From Mytilus trossulus (taxonomy: Eukaryota > Mollusca > Bivalvia > Mytilida > Mytilidae): a stretch of DNA of 64,000 nucleotides. Below the pieces are notes generated by a model that did no database searches, was not told the origin of the DNA, and saw only the letters and a program-made list of their open reading frames with translations. Positions 1 to 12,741 of the stretch are shown in pieces. Each line of letters begins with the position of its first letter. The stretch's first letter is position 1. Both the position numbers and the translations under genes were made by a program. The stretch spans positions 32,093,578 through 32,157,577 of the forward strand of contig NC_086378.1 of NCBI RefSeq assembly GCF_036588685.1, in the 5' to 3' direction.

Positions 1-165
1 CGCATTCCAAGTCGAATTAGAATTGACGTTAGGACGTTAAACGTTTCGAATGCGATTTAAACTAATTCGAATTAGTTAATGCGAATCGAATTCGAATCAG
101 TTAATGCAAATCGAATTCGAATTACGTGTGAACTCAGCATAATACTAAGTTGCCAATTGAAACAG
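1..165. repeat. degenerate 25-bp tandem repeat rich in ttcgaat
   Basis: The stretch repeats a block of the form ttcgaat(c/t)agttaatgc(g/a)aatcgaa, with decayed copies before it. It lies directly against a LINE tail and may belong to the flank of that insertion. No coding potential is seen. Confidence 0.5.
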
Positions 166-169
166 GAAG

Positions 170-427
170 ATGGCAAAACGTGATCAGAGAAAACCGCTTT
201 TGCAGTCTATGTTACAAATTCGACAGATAGGTGACGAATATCATTATATATTTAAATGCAATTTCTTCCATCAAAAACGAAAAGAGTCTTTAACTGCATA
301 TTTTACAAAACGACAAAATACAGATAAATTCTCTGAAGTTATGTCAAGTACAAGAAAACCAGTTCTGAAGAAGCTTTGTTCCTTGATAAAAAATATTGAT
401 ACTTGTGTTTGTACTCCTGTCTTGTAA
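170..427 (+). pseudogene. C-terminal fragment of a LINE-type reverse transcriptase polyprotein
   Basis: The 85-aa frame contains GDEYHYIFKC followed by a Lys/Arg-rich helix-like tail. This matches the last zinc-ribbon-like segment of many molluscan LINE polyproteins (E-D/E-x-H-[YF]-[LI]-F-x-C then RKK...Y). The CxxC pair that normally precedes it is not recognisable, so the copy is decayed and 5' truncated. A related and better preserved segment occurs at 43584-43799 in this window. It is a retroelement remnant and not a host gene. Confidence 0.6.
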
Positions 428-672
428 CTTTTCAATTTGTAACCTCTCTCGCTTGTTGTGTACATATTGTAAATGTTTATTGTCGTATTTGATTATAGCT
501 CTTCATCTTTTATATAAGCTTTGGATTTCAAATATTTTGACTACGAGCATCACTGAAGAGACATGTTTTGTCGAAATGCGCATCTGGTGCAACAAAATTG
601 GTACCGTTGATTTTATTATCTCTGTACCGATGTAATGCATTGGCTTTATGAGAATAAAGATACGAAGCAAAA
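428..672 (+). mobile_element. 3' UTR and A-rich tail of the LINE fragment
   Basis: After the stop the sequence carries a block around 549-625 (cactgaagagacatgt..., gcgcatctggtgcaa) of a type I recognise as common in mussel genomes. It ends in gaataaagata followed by an A-rich tail at 668-677. This is consistent with the 3' terminus of a retroposed element. Confidence 0.5.
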
Positions 673-679
673 AAAGAAA

Positions 680-1590
680 CTACGGAGACAAATTTAACCA
701 AACTTGATCACAAACGTCAATAGGGTATCTAGTTTTAAAAATGTGCTCATTGATAGAACACATATAAATAAAGACTTACTTGATAGTATGCATAGTTATT
801 ACTTGAATTTACTTTTCTTATGTACATCATAATCAACTTTAACCTTTGTAGACTTTGCAAACATTTTTTTTAATCGTTATTTAGCTACAAATTCGAGAAT
901 GATAACCTTTGAAGATTGTTTAGATGCTATCGATGCATTGTCATCGCAGCTTTATTCAATATTTACTTTGTAGAATGCTCGAATCTAGTTTTCCGGGGTA
1001 ATGTCCCTTTGAGCTTAGCATGTTTGCCTTGCATATCACTTCCCCTGTTATCAGTTATCATACGATATAATTTTTAATTCTGAACTTAGTTTGATTTTTT
1101 GATAAATATGATGTTTATTAGAAATAAAGGAAAGGGAACATTTGTGATTAAGTAAAACATTTTTTTATTGGGAAAATTACTATTATGAAATCAGATCGAG
1201 TAAAATTTAATGGTCCCTAACAAAATGCATACCCCCTCTCCTTCATAAAATAATGGTCAGTACCTTTGTTGGCATTTTCACTTGTTATCTAAATTGACGA
1301 TATAAGCTATACATATATTTATTTATTTTTTTCTCTGATTATTAATGGTGTCTTTACACCAAATTCGTTGGGTGTTGGATGTATAGTGACTGATATTTTA
1401 GTCTTATATGCATGATTTTTGTTGTGAGGAATGTATAAATTTCCAATCACGTCCGGTCTGTTTTTTTTCTGCTGGGTGTCGATCTGATGAGTTATTTACA
1501 CCTTGTTTGACTGATTCTTAAAGTGTATAATTATGTGGTACTGTTTCACCACTTTCCCATGTTATGATTGAGAGGGTTTATGGCCAGCAA
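680..1590. other. AT-rich intergenic DNA, nothing recognised
   Basis: No frame of convincing composition, no tandem repeat and no hairpin element was seen. Confidence 0.5.
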
Positions 1591-2040
1591 TCATTCGAGC
1601 CACACCACTTTCTTTATATGCCTGTTCCAAACAGGAACCTCTCAACGAAATGCCTGTTCCAAGCAGACTTGAAACCTTCAACGAGATACCATATAACAAT
1701 GGTTTAACAACTATACAAGTTAGCATAAGCACGCGGCCTTCAACAATGGACAGTCACAAAAATCATCAGCTATAAAAGGTCCCGAAATGATAAATAGTAT
1801 ACAATTCAAACGAGAAAATTAACGGCTTGATTTAAGTAAAAAAAAAACAACAATAAACGAAAAACAAACGTCGGATATACAACAAAAGACAACCACTGAA
1901 TAACATGCTCATACATACTGTGACCGGTTTAACATGTAAGCGGGCGCACAACCCATCCTAACCTGAGACAGCGTTGTAACAGTACAACATATATGACTAA
2001 ACTATATAATTAAACAGTTTAAAAGGGCTCGTCTCATCAG
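1590..2040 (-). repeat. dispersed repeat family A, internal part
   Basis: Read on the minus strand, this carries the family A hallmarks seen elsewhere in the window: a 'ctataaaaggtcc' block, 'ggccttcaacaatgg', and an A-rich segment with 'aaagacaaccactgaataacatgctc'. Part of it recurs at 26690-26760. It is probably a decayed retroelement piece. Confidence 0.5.
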
Positions 2041-2449
2041 ATCAATGACAGGACGGTTATTTTTAACATTCTTACAACAAAACAGATATTACATATAGAT
2101 ATAAGAGGATTCGCTGTTACTGACAACTTTAGTTCAAATCCAATAGCAACTACTAGACATTTATCTAAGACTAAAGTATCAATCTATACACATCCAACAT
2201 CTAATGGATTTAGTGTAAAACTTAAGGCGTCATTAACAGTCAAGAAAAATATGAACTAATGCCATGCTTTTCTCTCTTTTTCTTTTGCTATTTCTAAAAC
2301 TTGTTTATCGTTTATTGTTTTGCATATATATATAGTTAGAACTTGTGTTGTGCCGTTGCATCGCAGTCTCAAATTAGGGAGGGTTAGTGAATTCAAAAAA
2401 AGTTAATTCCCGCCACATTATATATGAGCTTGTAATTTAGTGTTGCATA

Positions 2450-2690
2450 TCACATTTGATTTTCGTTTATTGTTTTGGACCTAGTTAATAAGGCCTTTAT
2501 TTCTCTCTGGTCTGAAATGATTTACATTTGCCTGCTATTTTGGGGTATTTTATAGCTTCTATACGGTATGGGTTTTGCTAATGGTTGTATTGTGCTATAC
2601 CGGTACCAGTTAATCTTTGGGTCATTTAGTCTCTTGTTGAGATTTGTCTAGTTGGCAATCATATCACATCTATTTATTTTTTTGTAGGCA
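2450..2690 (+). repeat. dispersed repeat family A, terminal part
   Basis: It contains 'ggccttt...ctatacggtatggg' and ends in 'tctcttgttgag...ttggcaatcatatcacatct'. This is the same terminal block found at 42250-42402, 42815-42882 and 54235-54390. Confidence 0.6.
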
Positions 2691-3054
2691 ATGGACACTA
2701 TGCAAAATTCAGGATCTGTCAAAAAATATATATATGTTCACCTGGATTTTCTAGAAGCAGATGACCAAACGTTTAAGATATTTGACATTTTCAGTTGTTG
2801 TCTCATATTATAGGAAGTACTAAGCTACATTCGTCACGTGACGTCAATCGTCTTTGGATCTTCACTCTTATCAAGTCGAACTTTTGGGCTGTTTTGAATG
2901 GGTTTCCTCTTTCCTGTTCAAATTAAACAAAGGAAAAGGAAATGACATGTTGTTTTTCTGGATGTTTATTTTGTTCAGTGTAATATCTTGTCCGGATATG
3001 GAGGGAAAGAAGAGTGTACTTTTAAAAACAAACAAACATATTTCTTTTCGATGT

Positions 3055-3172
3055 GAGTCAAAGCTCCGTGTTGAAGGCCGTACCTTGACCTAAAATGGTT
3101 TACTTTTATATATTGTTACTTGGATGGAGAGTTGTCTCATTGGCCATCATACCACATCTTCCTATATCTATG
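3055..3172 (+). repeat. dispersed repeat family A, second terminal type
   Basis: The segment runs from 'caaagctccgtgttgaaggc' to 'gagttgtctcattggccatc' and 'accacatcttcc'. The reverse complement of the same arrangement is present twice, at 26040-26320 and 26765-27190. Confidence 0.65.
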
Positions 3173-3849
3173 TACCTTTAGCAGAATGGTAGGTCTGATA
3201 TATATCATAAAACTTTAAAAATATGTAAATCTTATAGTAGAATAACCCATGCATTGTTTTGTAATTTCGTTCTATTTTCTCAGGTTAATCACGGCGTAAT
3301 TTTCACCAAGCCGGGCTTCTGCTGATTCTGGTAAAACTGTATATATAAAGTGTGAAAACAGATTTGGCGAAAAAATTAAGGTTTTAAAAGTTAAACTGGA
3401 ACCAGAAATCCCGTTTCTTCGGTCAAGTAATAGATTTCGCGCAAATTTTTTTTTCTTTCGCTGTTTTGTATATAATTCTAGAAGATAGTTTTGATATCAT
3501 TCGTAAGTGTATGCTTTCTGATTAAGGAGAGTTCTAAAAAATATTTACCTGTTTACTGAAGCTTAATAAGGACCGAGATATCATAATTTGTTTTGAATTT
3601 TGTAATTCATTCCCTGACTAATTCAAATTGTTATTACGCATTTGAAAAAAAACGAAATTTTGAATGTGCAATGCTGCGTTGCGTGTGTGAGAGAGGGGTT
3701 TCGGCTATGTCTGGCTTCAACTTCAAAACTTAAATTTAAAAACAAAAAGATCATGGTATCCTCTTTCGGATGATACCAAGACCTTGTTGATAAATATTCC
3801 GTATACAAATTACAAATAATACACGATGGTCTTGAAGTCTATAATAACG

Positions 3850-4300
3850 TGTTATAGTGTTCTGATATTTGTCTTTGTAAATCAGTACTTCTTTTGTTTT
3901 GTCTATTGTTGTCAGTATCTATTCGACGTGGCTCGGTACTTATACATCCCATTATTGTGCTATGGTTAATTTTTGTAATGTTGTCCTTTGTTTTAGCTTA
4001 TGTGCTTTGTCTATATGCTTTTTTGTTTTTCTTTGTTTTGTTTTGTTTGTTTTTTTTGGGTTTTTTTTGGGTTTTTTTTCTCTGCTTTATAATGATTAAA
4101 AATATAACACAGTCATGACAATGTTGACTGCTGTATACCTATACCGTCTGGTTTTTTTTTGTTCACACATCGTTGTCGATATAATAACCAAGTCAGGAAT
4201 ATGACTGTTATCAATTCCTTTGATGTGCTTGGACTTTTGATTTTGCCATTTGATTAAGAACTTTCCATTTTGATTTTTGCTATTTTACTTTTTTCATATA
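3850..4300 (+). repeat. dispersed retroelement 3' fragment
   Basis: The segment contains 'ttcgacgtggctcggtac', a T-rich stretch, then 'gatgtgcttggacttttgat' and 'gaactttccattttgat'. I recognise this order as a common molluscan repeat. Small open frames here (3894-4118) are produced by the T-rich stretch. Confidence 0.4.
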
Positions 4301-4537
4301 CGAGATAAGTAGGATTGTTTTCAATAAAGATACTATATTTTTATTATGAAAGTAACTTGAAACTTGAAAATTCTAATGCAACAACGTTTGTAACGTTCAT
4401 TTTGATTGGATAACGTCACTTATTTACATGGCATCAATTGACAATTGATGCTATGGGACGTACGCGCAAGCGCAGACGGCATATGACAGATTTTAAATAC
4501 ATGTTTAAACGTTGTTTTCTGTCAGTTTCATTAGAAT

Positions 4538-4704
4538 GGAGATAACATTATTGTATTTTAAGCTCCGACGGCATCAATTGGGGATTTGATGGTTGCAAAT
4601 ACCCGTTTACTGTCTCCGCTAACGCGTCGCCAGTAAACTTAATTTGCAACCATCAAATCCCCAATTGATGCCGTCGGAGCTTAAAATACAATACAGTTAT
4701 CTCC
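4538..4704. mobile_element. foldback element with about 63-bp arms
   Basis: Arms at about 4538-4600 and 4642-4704 are near-perfect inverted copies, with ctccgacggcatcaattggg in the left arm. The 41-bp centre itself pairs (gtttactg/cagtaaac). There is no coding capacity, and no clear target-site duplication was found. It is a MITE-like hairpin. Confidence 0.75.
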
Positions 4705-5115
4705 TAATTGTATGTCTTATCAAAGACCACAACTGGGTAGTGTGAATACTAACAAAACAAATTATGATGCATGGATTGTCAAATACAATTTATATAACTT
4801 TCATAAGACATGTAAGAGAATGACATAATTTTATAGGATTTCAACAAGTGCAAAAGTTAACATACATTGTTCTTTACTTGAAGTGTTAAGTATTAAATGT
4901 GGATGGCAAATCAGAAGTTGCTGATATTCTAGTGTATATACTGCTTTGTCTACAACAAATTAGCCTTGTCGTATTTTACTATTCTAACTTTTGCATTATT
5001 TTTTAGTAATTTTTGTTAAACGCTGCATATGGTTACATTATGGTATGATTACAATTTACAATGTTCGGGGTGTATATATACGCAGCCACGTCCAAACTAA
5101 CTTGACTCCTAAATC

Positions 5116-5704
5116 GTTAAAGGAGTAAGTCCGGTAAGAACCGATTTTGGCCTCAAATTTCAGGTTCATCTGACGAAAGATTTTCACCACTTTTTAAAAA
5201 TTTAAGTGTCTATTTCATTTGAATCAATTAGTTAAATGAAAGATTTTAACTGATTAAGTCATTAAAAGCGATCCGGTTCAAGCTCAAATATGAAAAATCT
5301 ACCAAATATGCAAAAAAATGTCACTTTTCAGATGGTTTTTGTCAAAACGAAAGTGGCCGCATCCGTGTTCATCCTTAACCTTTATATAGGTTATGTTTTA
5401 TCATAAAATACAACTTACATTTAAATATTAAGGATGAAAACGAATGCGGCCACTTTCGTTTTACACGGAAACCGTCTAAAATTTAACTAAAATGATTGAA
5501 TTTTGAAGATTTCAGTAATTTAGCATGACTTAATGGTGCTACAACCCGATATATGTGCATTGTATTGTCAAAAACAGCCCATATTTATGTAGCAGAAGCA
5601 TTCAACTGTCCAATTAATAACTAAAAGTTTACATTTTAACAATTTTGTAAAACTGTTATATTTTGGGGCCAACAAAGGGTCTTACCGGACCTACTCCTTT
5701 AACT
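5116..5704. mobile_element. nonautonomous TIR element
   Basis: Terminal inverted repeats of about 27 bp lie at 5116-5142 and 5678-5704 (aaaggagtaagtccggtaag at the left, its complement at the right with one or two changes). An internal inverted pair sits at 5344-5378 / 5428-5465 (aacgaaagtggccgcat). No open frame is present. A partial copy of its right half lies at 59889-60065. Confidence 0.7.
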
Positions 5705-5916
5705 AAAATGCTAGAATTGTGAAGATTTCAGTAATTTAGCATGACTTAATGGTCCTTGTACCCGATATATATGCATTGTATTGTCAAAAACAGCCCATAT
5801 TTATGACGCAGAATCACGCTACTGTCCAATAAATAACTAAAAGTTTACATTTTAACTATTTTGTAAATCTGATATATTTGGGGGCCAAAAAGGGGTCTTA
5901 CTGGACCTACTCCTTT
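5484..5916. repeat. 217-bp tandem duplication of the right end of the TIR element
   Basis: Two adjacent units, 5484-5700 and 5701-5916, both run from 'aactaaaatg' to 'ctactccttt' and share most bases, including 'gcattgtattgtcaaaaaca'. Each unit ends in the same TIR, so the element carries two right ends. Confidence 0.8.
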
Positions 5917-5929
5917 CTCAATTGAATTG

Positions 5930-7830
5930 TTTCATATTTTTCATTTCGAAGCCTTTTATGTTTTTTCTCATTGTTGTAGGCCGTACGGTTGTATATAAAT
6001 ATACTATAACATAATATGTTTATAAATACATGCACAGACACGTGCTCATATTTAATAAATGTCCTTTTGAACCTACCCTTAAAGTAATGGATAAATATAA
6101 GATGGATGGATAGATGGAATGGTATTTAACGTCAAGTGACAAATACTTCAGACAAACTGTCAGGTCTTGAATTTTAAATATATTTAAACTGCACTATTTC
6201 ACAAGGTCAGAGTCCACACGAAGCTATACACGGACACATTATCGGACTCCGACTTGACCGGTCTTGCTAATGCTCCGAGATGTCGTGAGTTCAGAGAACA
6301 AATATCAGGAGTAAATACGTTAGTTTTGCCGGTCGCTCATCGAACGACCTACCCTATTAGAGCGAATATATTGCGTAGATATATATTGCTCGGTAAATGT
6401 CATTCAATGCATGTACAGGTTTGTATGTTATCTGCCAATGTAGTCCATCAAATTCGTTTAGGTTTTTTTCGTTTTGCCTCAATGCTGTTCGGAGACACAT
6501 CCCTTAGTTTACGATGTATAATACTTTATTAATCTAAATGTGCACGTTTTAATTAGAGGTGTGATTCATTTGTTGTTTTATAACTAGCATTAAAAATTTC
6601 AAATTCAATGTGCAAGACTTTATTGAAATATTAACTATATTTTTTGTTGTTGAATAATAATTGAATGTAGTTATACAAAAATGTGTAAAAATTCATTTGT
6701 TGTTTTAAAACTAGCATTTAAACAAATGTGCAAGACCATATTAACTATATTGTTTTGGTTGAATAATAATTGAACGTAATTATACAAAAATGTGTAAAAA
6801 ATAGAATTACTAATAAGGAAAATTGATCTCTACTTAAGCATGATTTTTTTTGTTCTGAGGGAACATGTTGGATCGTATATATTTGTTGCCCACGTCGTCA
6901 GCAATTTTTAAAAGATGTCATGTTGTATTTTATAGTAGAACTTCAATTATTTTGGTCAACTGTACATGACTATTTTCACAACGGAACAGTTACGACAAGA
7001 ATCAGTTCAAATATTAAAAAGGGTACTTCTGTGCCCCATAATTGCTTTTATAAAGGATACTTCTATAACTTTATTACAGTTTAAATGATTTGAGACTTAC
7101 TTGGAAAAATCTAACTATTTAATTACAAATGGCAAATGGTTCTTTGGTTAACATTTTCACTGTATATAGATTAAAACATGAATTAATTTGTTATTTAACA
7201 TGTTCGGTACGATGAAGCTGAGATAATTGTTTAAAATGTCTTTGTGAGAAATTGTGAAAAGTTAAAAAAAATAACATCATGTTACTTGATAAAAAAAAGT
7301 AGTGAATGGGTCAAAGCATGTCAAATAAGCTTCAATACAAATCGACATGAGCTTGCAATTAGCCTTTGATCTCTATTTTCTTCTTTTTTCTTTTCCTTTT
7401 TTTTTTTACAGATAAATTGTCAAAAACTAGAGAAAAGTAGCATGGAATATCAAATAAAACTTCTTGGATTTTCGAGACATATAAATATATTTATGTCATA
7501 ATACACTATATGTTTTATAACCATTATGATTATATACAAACGGTATTTTTGCGGCTAAATTGAAAAGAGCATCCATTTGATATTCTTTGGCATTCAATGT
7601 TGATGTTAGTGTGTATTTTTGATTTCAAATTCTCAGTCCTGCACTAATGAAGGTTTTTTTTTCTTCATTTCACGTAAACCTAAACCATTTCTTTAAGCGA
7701 TATTTTAACATTTATATTGACATTTCTTATTTGATAGAGGATGTCACACAGAATACATTCAAAGTTATGGCAAGCCTTTTTACTATTTATTCAAAGTTAA
7801 AGATATCTCATATAATATATGAGATATAAT
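5930..7830. other. intergenic DNA with weak ORFs only
   Basis: The interval holds a locally GC-richer frame at 6254-6532 with no recognisable domain, plus two similar AT-rich stretches near 6560-6680 and 6690-6810 that share 'tcatttgttgtttta' and 'tacaaaaatgtgtaaaaa'. That pair is a local duplication of about 120 bp. Nothing else could be supported. Confidence 0.4.
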
Positions 7831-7833
7831 ATA

Positions 7834-8056
7834 TAAGATACTGTGGATTCATTTATTTTCGTGGGTACCAATTTTCGTGGATTGGTGAAAACTTGCATTT
7901 CCGTAAGTATTAGATTTCGTGGTTTTGCCTATCACTGCATACGAAGCCTATATAAATTTTGTTTTCGTTGAATAATTAAATTCGTGGTTCACCTATACTT
8001 ACGAAACCCACGAAAATTGGCATTCAACGAATATTAATGAATTCACAGTATCTTAT
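7834..8056. mobile_element. MITE with 'ttcgtgg' termini
   Basis: Terminal inverted repeats start 'ataagatactgtggattcat' at 7835 and end with the complement at 8056. Both ends contain the palindromic theme 'ttttcgtgg' / 'ccacgaaaa'. The length is about 220 bp and there is no coding frame. A diverged relative appears to lie at 37661-37790. Confidence 0.75.
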
Positions 8057-8107
8057 ATAATTTAATTTTCATATGATATCTAATATGATTATAAGTATAA
8101 GATATCT

Positions 8108-8183
8108 TCTAAAGTTTATAAGATATAATCTAAAGTTTATAAGATATAAACTAAAGTTTATAAGATATAATCTAAAGTTTATT
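8108..8183. repeat. 21-bp tandem repeat, about 4 copies
   Basis: Successive units of ctaaagtttataagatataa plus one base follow each other with few changes, directly beside the MITE. Confidence 0.85.
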
Positions 8184-8570
8184 ACTAGTATATATTTTAT
8201 AAAATGCTTTGGACGCACCCAATGTGTATAGTGTTATTTTCGGTTTGTGATCTATGTCGGCCCGAAATCCATTTTTACAATTAAATATCTGATGATGTTG
8301 ATACAACCCTCGCATGATCGGTATACAAATCTGGAGCACTCATTCTAACTTACATTAACATTTTATCGCATAAATGAATGCAAACAAATAGAAAAGCTGC
8401 GCTCAGACGTAAAACTATAATCTTCAAATGCGCTAACTGTTTTATGCTTAAATGTACCTAAATTAAAAGAGAATGTTCCGCTATTTACAGAATATAGTTA
8501 TGTAGCAATTAACATCAAGCTTTTAAAAAGGTGTGGTTGTTCAAAGTATTGGAAAGTTCTGTGTTTTAAA

Positions 8571-8835
8571 GCAGATTCCATTGAGTGTGTAGCCAAAGGT
8601 AATATCTTTGGTTAGCTTGCTTGTTAGATTCAAACCGTGAAGTCATTGTTAGGTTATGTAAACTATCCTACTTTAAGAATAGAATAGTCTGACCGAAAAC
8701 CGATCGATCTGTCGGTTGGACTATGCTACTTCGAAAGAAGGGTACTACACCTGACCTAATAATGACTTCACGGTTCAGCTAACAAGCAAGCTAACCAAAT
8801 ATATTACCTTTCGCTACACATTAAATGGAATCCGC
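8571..8835. mobile_element. 265-bp foldback element
   Basis: The outer arms pair over about 80 bp. The left arm contains 'gttagcttgcttgttag' and 'aaaccgtgaagtcatt', and the right arm has the complements. The centre near 8690-8720 is also self-complementary. No ORF spans it. Confidence 0.75.
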
Positions 8836-10813
8836 TGTAAGCATGGCTGTCTTTTGACCTAATGGTAAGTATGATATGTTTGCATGTTTGAAATTTCGGC
8901 CGAAATTTCTGCATTATGTATGTCAATAGTTGGCTAACGGGAATCAAAGAGAGAACATGTACAGGATACGTTAAAAAAAATGTACTGCTATAATTTAAAA
9001 TATTGCCTACCATAAAAAAAATATTCTTGTATATAATTTGGCAACAAGTTAAAGAAATCGAAATTTGAATGAAGTACATGTTATTTTTATATGAACATGC
9101 AATATCATTAATTCTTTTTGAAGGTTTTTATTTTATTGATTCATATATAATTGTACTTCAAAATTCTACATCAAGGGCTACACTATACAACCGAAAATCA
9201 TTTTACCGGTCATTAAACATTTCTGTTTTAATATCTTTGAATATATATCTTTGTCAAACCGAGATAGTAAATTTTGTTTTTAATGCGTGTTAAGATTTTC
9301 TTTTCCGTTTCTTTTTCTGCATCGATACATCACTTTGTACAATAATTGTGTAATCTTCTAACATGCAAACTAAATACCATATCGGATTATTGCATATTAG
9401 GTTAATAATAGAAATATTAAGTATAATCGCATCCAAACTGACTCACTATAAAGAAACAATCTTTTAAATAAGAGTGTATACAAGGAATATATATTGATTT
9501 AAAAATGCATTCGGAGGTAGAGGTGGGTCTATTTCGTATATTTAATTTTGAGTAAAAATAAAATAAATTTCATAACCGTATAAATGTAATAACAAGTTAT
9601 TAATAACTAAACAACTGTTGTGAGGTTTTTGTATTTAAAAAAAAAATGATAATTAGATACAAATTTACCAATAAGTAACCTGTTAAACGTGTAATTTTAC
9701 AAATTGTTAATTATTCTTAATGCATAAAAAAAATTGTGGAGGATGCAATGTTTAAATTTATTCACGTGTAACAGTCCCATCTGTTACGCGTTAAAATGGT
9801 GTATACTCAGTTACATTGTAAAATCAATGTTTGACAGATGTTTGGATCTGACATTTGAACTTCCATTATGTGAAACATTGTCGAGAGTAGAAGGGTAAGT
9901 TGTTGGGTCTTTAATATTGTATTTTTTGTAAAACATGTAAGAAAATGTCGATTAAGATTTACTTGTTTTCTTACGTTTCTTCATAATTTAATCTGTGTCT
10001 ATATGATCCTATATAAGTGTGTTTTGCTAGTAACTGATCAATACGCACGTGTTTGTCAAAGTATTTTTGGCTTCGAGGGTTTTTGGTACTGGTTTTAGCA
10101 TCTGTTGTCGGTACGATAGGCTTCCATGGTATCAATCTGTAAGTTTGCTTTATTAATCTCATTGTCATAGAATGCACAGATAAATTTGGATATCGGAAGA
10201 TTGATTGTTGAACGTTTCATCTAACGTTAATATATTTCTATTTCTATTTTTATGAACTGGTCGATAAAGCATGTGTTATCAAAGCAAAAAAGTGAGCTTT
10301 TTATATAAAAATTAGTTTGTAAACTTTTGATTATCGGCTTTTTCTATTCAAGCATTAAGCAAGCGATAATAGATCAGCTTATATATATTTACAAGTTCAA
10401 AACGCAGCTCTTGACATTGTTGGGTTGAATTCAAGGCATTACTGAACAATATTTTAATGAAACGTTCCAACTAATGTAATGCAAAAACAAAAAAATAAAC
10501 TTTTTAGGGTATTCCTTCCTACCTTATTTATAACGTTTCAAACTTCCCACCAAAAAGTTCCAAATGGAAGTTTTGGTTGTAAATTGTGACATTTGTCATG
10601 TGGTGACTAAAAACTTTACTCAAGGTAATTTTATCGTAAAGGAAAAAAAGCGAACAAAAATATATACATACCTTCTTTATTATTGTAAAGGAGGAAACGA
10701 TCCACACACTTTTTTTCCATGTTAAGCCTTATCATGTTTTGCAATGTAAGCACGTTTCGGCATTTTGTGTTATTTTCTATTACTATGATGCCTCAGTAGC
10801 ATGTAAGTACTAA
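8836..10813. other. AT-rich intergenic DNA
   Basis: Only short, low-complexity frames are present on either strand. No repeat or gene was recognised. Confidence 0.4.
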
Positions 10814-10955
10814 GATACGTTAGACAATCTTATTAAAATAAATTCTCATCACTTGCTCCTCGATTTTTTTTATGTCACCGTGTGAGCCCCGGCGACATAA
10901 AAAAAATCGAGGAGCAAGTGATGAGAACTTATTTTAATAAGATTGATACGTTAGA
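10814..10955. mobile_element. 120-bp perfect hairpin flanked by an 11-bp direct repeat
   Basis: The element at 10825-10944 folds almost perfectly (arms contain 'ctcatcacttgctcctcg', loop 'cgtgtgagccccg'). It is flanked by identical gatacgttaga at 10814-10824 and 10945-10955, read as a target-site duplication. The length of the duplication would fit a Mutator-like mobiliser. That assignment is inference. Confidence 0.85.
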
Positions 10956-12700
10956 TTACAGTATATTGATAATCAGTGAACTGGCTGTATTAGACTTGCA
11001 ATGAGTGGTGATATTTTTGGCTTCGTGTTGAAAGCCACACTGTGACTTTGGGATGTAAAACAGTAACAAAAGCGCCATTCATTTGCTTTTTGTGTGTTTT
11101 TTTGCTTTGTATTGCTGTGTATGTTCAGGGCTGATTCTGTGTCATGAACGGATAGCCCAAATCTTTTGATTTTCTATTTCTTCAATGCAGTCTAATTGAT
11201 ACGAATACTAAGTCAACTGTTCCCTCATTTAAATAATTTTCTCACGAAGTATCATCAGCTTTTATTGAATTTGGCATCTTAATTTTTGTCTATGCTTGGT
11301 TGATAAAATAGACGATCACTGTTCTACATGCCAAAAGGTTTAGTATGCAACTGTGTGTGCAGTCTTTCAATCAATATTTTACGGTTCAGGGAAGAAATGC
11401 GCTATTTTTCTTGTTTACACTGAATTTAAATTTAATTTACAAAAAAGATAACAGTCTTAATGTATGGATATATTTCCTTGCATTCGATTAACCGTTGCAC
11501 ACAAATGATGAACTTCTATAAGATAAATAATCTATATATTAAATATGTTAAATATGTAAATAGACATTCAACATTTGTTACGACTATTTATAAAGACAGA
11601 TGCATGGTATTTAATCCTAATTAGTTCACGTAGGAATTTATATGAACCTAATTATATGTTGACTAAAAAGGTAAGAAACTGCAGGTCTTTGTATTTTGGA
11701 ATTATCAGATGAAATGTTCAGAAATATAAGATAAAAGTATTGCAACGTGAAAATATAAAGCTGTAGGTTTTTAGAAGGACTAAGATGTTCTCTTTAAAAT
11801 ATTTCTACTTTGATATTTTGTAAAATAAAAAACCCAATAAAACATACATTAATATTTTATAGCTGTCCTATTATTGTTCATGTCCTATTATCGTTTATGT
11901 CCTTTTCTGTCTATGTCTTTTTACTGTTCATGTCCTTTGCTTTTCAAACTTGGTAACGATACTCATTTATTAATGTTAATATACTATTTTGTATTTGTTT
12001 TTATATCTATGAGTTTTGCTTCAATATTTAAATTCAGAACTGAAAAGCATGTAGATATAATTGATCTAATGATTTATAGTTTAGTAATTATAAGGGATCA
12101 ACATTTTTTTGCTAAAATATTAAAATTACTATTAGTAATCATTTTAGCGCCCGGTTTCTTTGCTAATTATTATAAAAATTAATTGATATTGGACGTTGTC
12201 GAACATACAACTTGATTCAATTTAGCACATATCTAAATAATCTTTGTAAAATGCCAGAACTAATCTAAGTGTATGTGTAGCATTGTAAAATGCAAGAATG
12301 ACTCTTATGATATGTGTAATAAATTTTAATATCATAATAAATAAAACACAATTTTTTTTCTGACCGACTGATTATAATGCTAGTTTCTTTTATAATATTT
12401 ACTTCTACGTCCTATGCACAACTATCTACAGTGTACCAATATTTTCTTCTTCAAAATGATAGACGTTTAACTTTAAATCATTTTTCATTCAATCAATCAA
12501 TCTATCAAAATGATTGATTATACTTTTGACAAGGTAGTTCACTTCGAGTCGTTGACTGAAAGTTTTGCTTACAGAGATTCTCAGAATGTGGTCTATTGAC
12601 GTCAACAAATTCAACCCGAGATTTATTTGAGGATATTTGCTTCTGAACTCCAAACTCTCAACTATTCTTGAATGAACCGTGAATATTAATTACTACGTTT
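10956..12700. other. AT-rich intergenic DNA with a degenerate 'tgtcctatta' repeat
   Basis: Around 11865-11940 the phrase 'tgtccttttc/tattcatgtcc' recurs imperfectly and produces a 102-aa hydrophobic frame at 11874-12182 that looks fortuitous. Nothing else was found. Confidence 0.4.
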
Positions 12701-12703
12701 TAG

Positions 12704-12741
12704 CCGAGACTACTATAACACATGGTATAGTAGTCTCAGGT
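12704..12741. repeat. short perfect palindrome
   Basis: 'gagactactata' and its complement are separated by a few bases. It may be the stump of a foldback element. Confidence 0.7.

Noticed and set aside
3894..4118. Phe/Leu-rich ORFs in two frames
   Set aside because: Direct translation of T-runs in a dispersed repeat.
6254..6532. 92-codon GC-richer ORF starting from a TTG
   Set aside because: No ATG start, no domain; possibly a decayed repeat.
11874..12182. 102-codon hydrophobic ORF
   Set aside because: Low-complexity, built partly on a degenerate 'tgtcc' repeat and T-rich DNA.
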